Shown in pieces: positions 21,091 to 28,500 of a stretch of 50,399 bases of DNA. Location of the stretch: positions 1 to 50,399 of IMG/VR virus record IMGVR_UViG_3300020179_000051. One strand, 5' to 3'. Every line of letters starts with the position of its first letter. Position 1 is the first letter of the stretch. The position numbers were made by a program, and so were the translations under genes. Below the pieces are notes generated by a model. It was not told the DNA's origin. It ran no database searches and saw only the letters and a program-made list of their open reading frames with translations. Source of the stretch: a virus.

Positions 21091-21546
21091 ATGAATTTGG
21101 CACCAACGACAGTGGTGGGCAACATCACGTCGGACCCGGAACTCGTGTTCCTGCCCAGCGGAGCGGCGAAGGTGTCGTTCAGCGTGGCGGTCAACTACGT
21201 CTGGTACGACGAGAACAAGGACAAGCAGGAGAAGACTTCCTTCATCAACGTCGTCGCCTGGCGCTTCCTCGCCGAGAACTTCGCGCGGGTCGCGGAGAAG
21301 GGGATCGGCGTCATAGTGCAGGGCCGTCTCGAGCAGAGAAGCTGGGACGACAAGGAAACGGGACAGAAGCGCTCGACGACCGAGATAGTCGCCGAGGAGA
21401 TCGGCATCCTCGCCAGATCAATCGAGAGTTTGCAGCGCCGCAAGGGGCAGGCCCCAGGCGGCGCGGAGAAGTCCGGCGCGCAAGCGGCCACCCCCCGCCA
21501 GCAGCGCAGGACCGTGTCGGTCGGGGCGGAGGAAGAACCATTCTGA
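21091..21546 (+). CDS. ssb: Single-stranded DNA-binding protein
   Basis: A 151-residue OB-fold SSB. The N-terminal strand TTVVGNITSDPELVFLPSGAA, the FSVAVNYVW core, TSFINVVAWRFLAENFARV and GIGVIVQGRLEQRSW match bacterial and phage SSB. A disordered tail ends in the acidic tip EEEPF, the usual docking site for replication and repair proteins. AAAGGAAA precedes the ATG. Likely coats ssDNA in phage replication together with the SNF2 helicase. Confidence 0.93.
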   Translation: MNLAPTTVVGNITSDPELVFLPSGAAKVSFSVAVNYVWYDENKDKQEKTSFINVVAWRFLAENFARVAEKGIGVIVQGRLEQRSWDDKETGQKRSTTEIVAEEIGILARSIESLQRRKGQAPGGAEKSGAQAATPRQQRRTVSVGAEEEPF

Positions 21547-21647
21547 CCTAACCCGGTTGCCGGACGGCATTGATGATGGAACCCCCACCCACCTCTTCGG
21601 GGCATTTCGTCTCAACCCGTCCGGCCCGGCATCCCCAAGGAGGGGCA

Positions 21648-21794
21648 GTGCCAAAACCAAACGAATACTTCCGGGGCCGCAACCGGCTCGAGTCGAAGCT
21701 CGACGAGTACAACCACACGATGGAGCTGGTGAGGACGATCGTGCCCCTGATCGTGCTCGCGCTGCAGGTGGCCATACTCGTGAGGATCTCCTAG
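21648..21794 (+). CDS. Small membrane protein
   Basis: A 48-residue protein with a GTG start after AAGGAGG. A polar N-terminal half (PKPNEYFRGRNRLESKLDEY) is followed by a membrane helix (VRTIVPLIVLALQVAILV). The preceding ~100 nt is gene-free and ends, like the leader at 10262-10361, in a CCCGGCAT...GAGGGG block. Confidence 0.65.
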   Translation: MPKPNEYFRGRNRLESKLDEYNHTMELVRTIVPLIVLALQVAILVRIS

Positions 21795-21802
21795 GGCCCG
21801 GC

Positions 21803-22255
21803 ATGAACGAAGTCCAATTGGCCATCGAGAAGCTGCGCGGCAAGTTCGTCGCCGGGTGGTCCAACCACATCGATGTCGACGAGGGCTGGTACGCGCTGGT
21901 CATCGCCTGCGACGCCGCCCTCACCGCGATCGACCCGGGCTACCGGATATTCCAGATAAAGGAGAAGTTCGGCGGCCTCCGCTACTACGTGCAGGCGTCC
22001 GACCCGGCGTTGGTGCGGCCGCTGCAGGGCGCGATCGGGAGGTTCGAGAAGCTGGCGGCCAAGACCTGCGAGGCGACCGGCGAGCCGGGCATCCTGATGA
22101 GGTCCGTCGGCGGCCGCCTGAGGACGCTCAACCCGGATTACGCCGCCGGGACGCTGCATTTCGCCGGGTACAAGGTCGTAAACGTCGTGTCGTTCCCGCT
22201 GCCCGACCCGGACACGCCTGATTCGGATCGCGACGGCCTGGTGGTCGACGGATGA
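21803..22255 (+). CDS. Conserved hypothetical protein (IKEKFGGLRYY type)
   Basis: A 150-residue protein. GWYALVIACDAAL, FQIKEKFGGLRYYV and TCEATGEPG are in the order of a phage/bacterial family with an invariant KEKFG-LR segment and a degenerate zinc ribbon; function unknown. The last residues, DSDRDGLVVDG, resemble the D-x-D-x-DG-[ML]-V-x-DG motif of the giant protein and of 43725-44960. Confidence 0.75.
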   Translation: MNEVQLAIEKLRGKFVAGWSNHIDVDEGWYALVIACDAALTAIDPGYRIFQIKEKFGGLRYYVQASDPALVRPLQGAIGRFEKLAAKTCEATGEPGILMRSVGGRLRTLNPDYAAGTLHFAGYKVVNVVSFPLPDPDTPDSDRDGLVVDG

Positions 22256-22542
22256 GGTGGTCGCCCGTGATCGAGGAGATGCCGCACTTGGCCGATCTGT
22301 ACGGCGCGATGCTCGAGAACTACGGCGGCCTCGGTTCCACGCCGCGGTCCGCGCTCGAGGGCATCGCCGACGACCTGAAGATGGGCAGGCTCACCGGCGA
22401 CGAGGCGTTGCACTCGCTCGGTTGCACCCGCGACGAGATGATGCTCGCCATCGCCTACCTCGTCGATTACTTCGCTCAGTGGGCCAGCGACCGCCCGGCG
22501 GAGCCTGCTAGAGGTACACCCGCACGACGTCCAGGGGCTTGA
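22252..22542 (+). CDS. Hypothetical helical protein
   Basis: A 96-residue helical protein (MRWSPVIEEMPHLADLYGA...), coupled by ATGA. Its 3' end overlaps the convergent giant gene by 35 nt. Confidence 0.7.
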   Translation: MRWSPVIEEMPHLADLYGAMLENYGGLGSTPRSALEGIADDLKMGRLTGDEALHSLGCTRDEMMLAIAYLVDYFAQWASDRPAEPARGTPARRPGA

Positions 22543-25500
22543 TTCGCCGGGCGCCGTAGCCGATCCCGGCGCGGTAGGAGGCTATGTCGACCATGTCCGG
22601 GCTCGGGCCGACCAACGCCGCGATCTCGCCCCACCTGCCCGGATCCGACGGCGTCAGCCGCTGGGTCACGCGGCTCTTCGACTGGTAGCCGTCCCAGGAC
22701 ATCCGGGCCCATGCCGGCGTCATGCCAGGCCCGGCGATGATCCACTCCTTCATGCCGACGGCGGCCACCGGGGCGAGCGGCCTCGTCTTCGCCCATGCCC
22801 CGCGCAGCCTGGCCCACATGTCCGCGGAGATCTCCCCGATCTTCTGGCCCGCGCCATCCATGCGGGCCCTTATGTCGTCGATCATCTTCTTGGCCCTTTG
22901 CCGGGTGACGAGGCGCATCGCGGCGAACTCGGTCGCGATCAGGTTGGCGTAATGCGCGCCGTAGAGCATCAGCGCGTCGCCCAGCCCGCCCTCTATGAAG
23001 TGCGTGATCATGTCGAACACGTCCTGGACACCCGATTGCTCGCCGGATCCGGGGTTGAACTCGAGCTTCCCGATGAGCTCTGCCATTCCGCGCGTGGCCC
23101 CGGCGAATGACCCGGCGATGCCGATGAGCTTGAGCCCGTACTTGGTCCACTCGCGGACCTCCGGGTCGGCGACGAACCGGTCGACGAGCTGGTTGATCTC
23201 GCCGGCGTTCCTCTCCCACTGCTCCGTGATCTGCTCCCACGTGAGGCCGAGCCTCTGGGCGAGCGTCTGCTGGTCCTTCGGCGTGACCATAGTCCCGAAA
23301 CGCCCGATGGTCGCGTCCGGGAGGTCGGAATCCGTGCCGGCCCCGCGGCCCAGCCTGAGCAGGTCTGCGGCCCTGTCGAGCGGCGAATTCGGCTCCCCGA
23401 ATGCGTCGCCGGTCGAGCCGCGTGATGCGAATCCTTCCCCGTCTGGATCCGCCCAAGTAAGCAAGTTTTGGGCGCCGGGTGTGCCGCGTCGAAGCATGTC
23501 GGCATCGCGGAATTTTTTCCCTTCCGGAGTCAGCGACGCGGAATGCTCCACGCGGCCGCCGTAGGCATGCTCGGCCATCTCCGTCATGGCTGTTGCTATG
23601 CCTTTGCGCCTATGTCTCTTGTCAACAAAAATATAGTCAATGTGGTGTCTGTCTTTCCTGGGGTTGCGCATTGGGTTTGGGCCACCCGATATTTGGCTGT
23701 GGCCGCGATCAAGGTTCATCTGGGCCACCATCTTGTATCTTCGTCCCGTATAAACGCTCACGATGCCGTCGGCATCAACTTCGAACGTGTAAGTTTTTCG
23801 GCCAATCTTCATTGATTCTCGGTAGATCGGTGCGCCCGGAATAGGAGCGCCCGCTTCATCGCGCTGAAACTCCGGCACCCGAACGCCGGCGATATTGGTT
23901 GGTCGCCGGGTGTAAAAATCATCCGGGACAACATCTCGATCGCGTTGCGCTTTGCCGCCGCGTTTGGTTGTGTCTCCTACGCCGGAAACAAGATCAAGCG
24001 GAAGCATTACCGGCCGCTCCATTGTTCCCGTAGAGGCAAAGCCGTCCCTGTTCACGCCCGTCGACGCGAACCCGTCGAGCACCTCCTCCTCGGCGCGGAG
24101 AGCGGCGATGCGCCTGCGGCTGCGCGCCGTCGGCTTCTTGCGGACGTAGAGGAAGCCGCCCTCGTCGTCAGTCCCGACCAGGGTGGCGCCGGCGAGGTCG
24201 ACCTCCGCGATGTCCGCCGGATCCACCTCCACTTCGCCGGCTTCCCATGCATCGATGTCGCCCGCGCTCACGACGTACCTCCCCGCATCGCCGGGTTCGT
24301 GCGTCACCCATGCGGCCTCGAAACCCTTGTCGACGTACTCCTTGTGCGTGTCGAACAGGGGGTTGCCGCGTTCCGTCTCGATCGCGATGTGGTCCTCGAC
24401 GCTGTTCCAGCCGCCCATCGACCCGGAGTCGACGGCCCTGTAGCCCGTGGCCCGCGCCTTCACGCCGTCGACACGGGACTCCGGCTCGAGGGTGATTTGT
24501 CTTCCCGCGATCTCGTCCGCGACGTCTTGGATTGGCCTCTTGCGCGGGGCAATCCTTCCGGCCTGACCGCCGGGCGCGTCGTCCAGAGCCTCCGTCTCCC
24601 TGAATTTTTTGCCCTTCCGTACTTTCTGTATTTCATTGATGAGGTTGTCCTTGTCGAGCAGGCCGGAGATGGCCTTTTCGAATTCCTCCGGCGTGAGATC
24701 CGGTACGTTCGGGTCGACTTTGAACGCGTCCTCGCCGGCGAGCTTGGCGTCCTTGACGCCCATAGCCACCTGTATCGAGCGGCCGAGTTCCAGGCCGGAA
24801 CGTATGTCCGTCTGGTAGTTCTTTATGTTGAGCTTCACCCGCACGTCGAGTCCCATCGCCTCGAGCTTCTTGTTGGCCATCAGCAGTCCCGACCAGCGGT
24901 GGTGCCCGTCGAGCATGTAGATCTGGCTTCCCGGATGGCCCGCAGTCAACGTGGGTTGGAACAGGCCGTGCTTGACCTCGTTGGCCAGATAATCCATGAT
25001 TTCATCATCCGTCGGCTTTCGTCCGAGGCGCTTCTCTAGGACGGGTATCGCCTCCAGCACGGCCTTGACCGCGCCGTCCGCCATGTTCTCGACCTTCGAT
25101 CCCTGCAGCTGGTTCTGCGCCCCGAGCATCGTTGCCGGGTCGACGAAACGCGGATCATCAATCGCGATGCCGAGGGCCTCCGCCGCCCTGTCGGCTATGG
25201 ACTCGACATTGGCTTCCGTGTCGTTCCAATTGAGTACGTCGAACAATTCCTTGGCCAACGGATCCTTCGCCTTGGCTAGTTCGGCGACCTTTGCCGGGTC
25301 TTTGGCGAGCTTCTTCAGCTCCTCCTGCTTGGCTGGGTCGAGCTTTCCCAGCTTCTCGTCGTCGATCTTGAGCTCCTTCGCGGCCATTTCCCCCGACTTG
25401 ATGGCCCTGGCCGCGAGCGTGTCGTCGCCCTTCATGCGGCCGCCGAGCTGGGGCATTTCCTCGCGCTCGATGCCGATGTTCTCGCCGCAGAGCATGTTCG

Positions 25501-28500
25501 AACCGGCCTTGTAGTAGAGGCAGAGGTTGATCTCGAATTGCTCGGCGAATTTCTTGGCTGCCTTCTCGATTTTCTTCGGGTTGCCCTCAAGCCCGGCGAT
25601 GTCGATGCCGTTCTTGCTCGCCCAATCCCTGAACACCGCGTCCTTCAGGAGCGCATCCGGGTCCTTGGCGACGGCCTTCACGTAGTTCTGGAGCGCCTTT
25701 TGCATGTCGTTGATGCTGTTCTCCAGTATGTGTTGCTCGTTGGGGTCGTCGCTGATCACCTCGACGTGGAAGCCCATGGCCATGAATGCCTTGCCCATGG
25801 TGGCGTTCGAGACTTCTATGATCGGCTTGCCGTCGCCGGTGACGTAGCCCGACACCCGTGCCTCGCCGCCGGGTGCGATGAAGTCCATGAGCGCGGCATC
25901 GAGCTCTTCCGGGCTCATGTCCCGTAATGCGTCGGCGGTGTACCCGTCCTGCGCGAGCTTGTTGAGGAAGTCGAGCGCAGCCGAGGCCGAATCGGCAGCG
26001 GCCTTATCGCGCTCTTCCTGCGTCATCTGATCCCAGCTCTTCGGGTTGCGCGCGCGCACCCGTGGCTCGCCCGTCGGGCCGCGCGACGCGAAGCCATCGG
26101 CGGGCGTCTCCGGCGGCCGCGATGCCTGCGCCTCCTTGTACTTCTTCACCTTGTAGTCCCAGCCGCGCTTCTGGTTTTCGTAGCCGGCGATGCGCTCCGC
26201 GAACTCCTTTTCCCCGCCGCCCGGGGCGAACAAGTCCCGTCTCACGGGCTTGCCGGAGTTCTCGTGGTCGGCTGCGCGGCGCACGAGCCGGCTGAACGCC
26301 TCCCATGACGCCTCCGAGTCGACGTCGGCCGAGTGCCAGCCGTCGCCCATGTCGTGGCCGAGGAACTCCGCCAGCGGCCTGAGCGAAACCGTCTTGTAGC
26401 CCTTCTCCGGATCGCGCGGGTAGTCGTCGCTCTTCGGGTCGAGCAGCGATTGGGCCAGCGCCTGGCTGTCGATGAAGCCGCCCGGGTTCCACCTCGCCGG
26501 GTCAATGCCGGCATCGGCCATCGCCTGCTTCATCACGCCGTCGTCGTAGGGGTGGTTCTGGCCGCCGAGCACGAGGTCGTCGAGCGGGCCCATCCACTCG
26601 AGCATCTCCTCGAGCGCGTCCTTGAGCGGCTTCTGCGTGGCGAGCCACTCGTCGGTTACCGGGACCAGATCACCCGTGGCCGGGTCCCTGTACTTCAGGT
26701 TGTCCGCCGACCACACCTGCCCCGTTTGCGGGTCCTTCCACATCGGCCTGCCCGGGTTGACGTGCGTCGACCATCGCCGGGTCACCTTGCCGTCGACGAT
26801 CTCCACGAGGCCGATCTGCGTCGGCGTGCCGGGGTGCATCATCTCCTTGAACTCGTTCTGCTCGATACCCGTGGTCTCGAAGTCGAAGAACACGAAGCGG
26901 CCCTTCCCCAGGCGCTCCGCCACCTCCTCCCATGACCCCGCGCCCTCGAAGATCTCCGCGGCCTTGCCCGTGAAGATCGGAACCGGCCTGCGCGGCGGCT
27001 TGCCGGGCATCTTCGCGACCTCGTCCGCGCCGGTCTCCGGGTTCTTGACGACCTTCGGCATCGACACCCTGTCGAGCCGGAAGTTGCGCTCCTCGCCGTT
27101 GCGCAGCGCGTCGTTGCCCTTCATGTACCAGACGCCCTTCTTCTCGTAGACCTCCGTGACCTCCACTTCCCTCGTCTCGCCGTTGTAGTCGAACAGGACC
27201 TTCTTGCCGGACGCCTTGGCCGCCTCGAGCTCCGCGGCCACCGATCTGGCGTACTCCGGCGTCCCCGGAGTCCCGTCTATCTGGCGCGCGTCGTGGTGGT
27301 CGGGGCCGATCGACGAGAAGCCTTCCTGCTGTATCTCGGTGCGCCTCGGGCGCTTCGGGCCCCGCGCGGACGGGTACGCGGTGCGCGCGTGGTCCAGCAC
27401 CATGTCCAGAAGATCCTTGTCCGGCGCCGCCCCCTCGTAGCCCGGCGAGACGTCGACGTCGGTTATCTCCGGGAGCCCGTCGCGGCCCTCGACGACGTTC
27501 GCCACGGCCACCGTGCGCCCGTCGATCTCGACCCGGAACACGTCCCCGTCCTGGCGCAGCGTGAAGCGGCGGCCCTTGTGGTCGAACTCGATCGTCGAGA
27601 CCGGCCTGAGTCCCGTTCGCATCTTGGCCTCGGCCATCGTCTCGAGCACATCCGGCACGCCGTCGCGGCTGCGCTTCGCGCTGGCCGCGTTGACCGGCTT
27701 GAGCATGTTCTCCCTGGTCCTGATCCACAGCTCGCCGAACCGGTCGGTGAGCATCTCGTCCGCCGTCCTCGGCATCATCCCCGTTCGCCCGGCGAACACC
27801 GGGTCGCGCTCCGGGAGGCCCGCGATCTGCCGGGCCAGCGATCTCGCGTCCGGGCTCAGCATGTCCTCCTGGTCGCGGCTGCCGGACAGCACGGCGGCTA
27901 TCGACTCCGCGAAGAACTCCTCGTCGCTCGACTGCCCGTACGTCGTGGCTATGTGGTCCGCCCTCGCACCCGCGAGCCGCCTCCGCTCGGCGATCCTGGC
28001 GACCGCGTCCGGGTCGCCCGTCGCCCGCGCCATCCTCTCGTCGGCGGCCCTCGATTGGGCGTCGACGTGGTGTGCGAACTCGTGGAGCAGGATGTCCTGG
28101 TACGTGCTGCCGCCGACGTGCCTGTCGCCCCTGGCGGGGACGAAGAGCGGGTCGTGCCTGCTGCCGCCGGCGAACGATCTCACGCCTTCCGGGCTCATCG
28201 TTATCGACCTGAGGAGCGGGGCGTAGCCGCCGGAGATGTCGTCGGTCAGCCGCTCTATAGTCCCGTTCGCCTCCATCTCGTCGAGGTAGGCGCGGACCCC
28301 GTCGAACCGCGGCGCGTCGAGGCCGTCGACGATGTCGAAGTTGGTCGTCAGGATCTCGTCGAGCGCGTCGAAGGTGCCCGAGTCGATCTGGCGCTCGCCC
28401 AGCCCCGCCTCGGACGCGAGCCTCGACACGAGGTACTTGCGCGCCCTGCGCTCCTGCCCCGCCCGCGTCATCGTCGTGACGGGCGGCATCCCGAACAGGT

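Noticed and set aside
10262-21647. Similarity between the leaders at 10262-10361 and 21547-21647 (CCCGGCAT ... GAGGGG before membrane micro-genes)
   Set aside because: The shared words are short and mostly a ribosome site in GC-rich DNA; no convincing common secondary structure.
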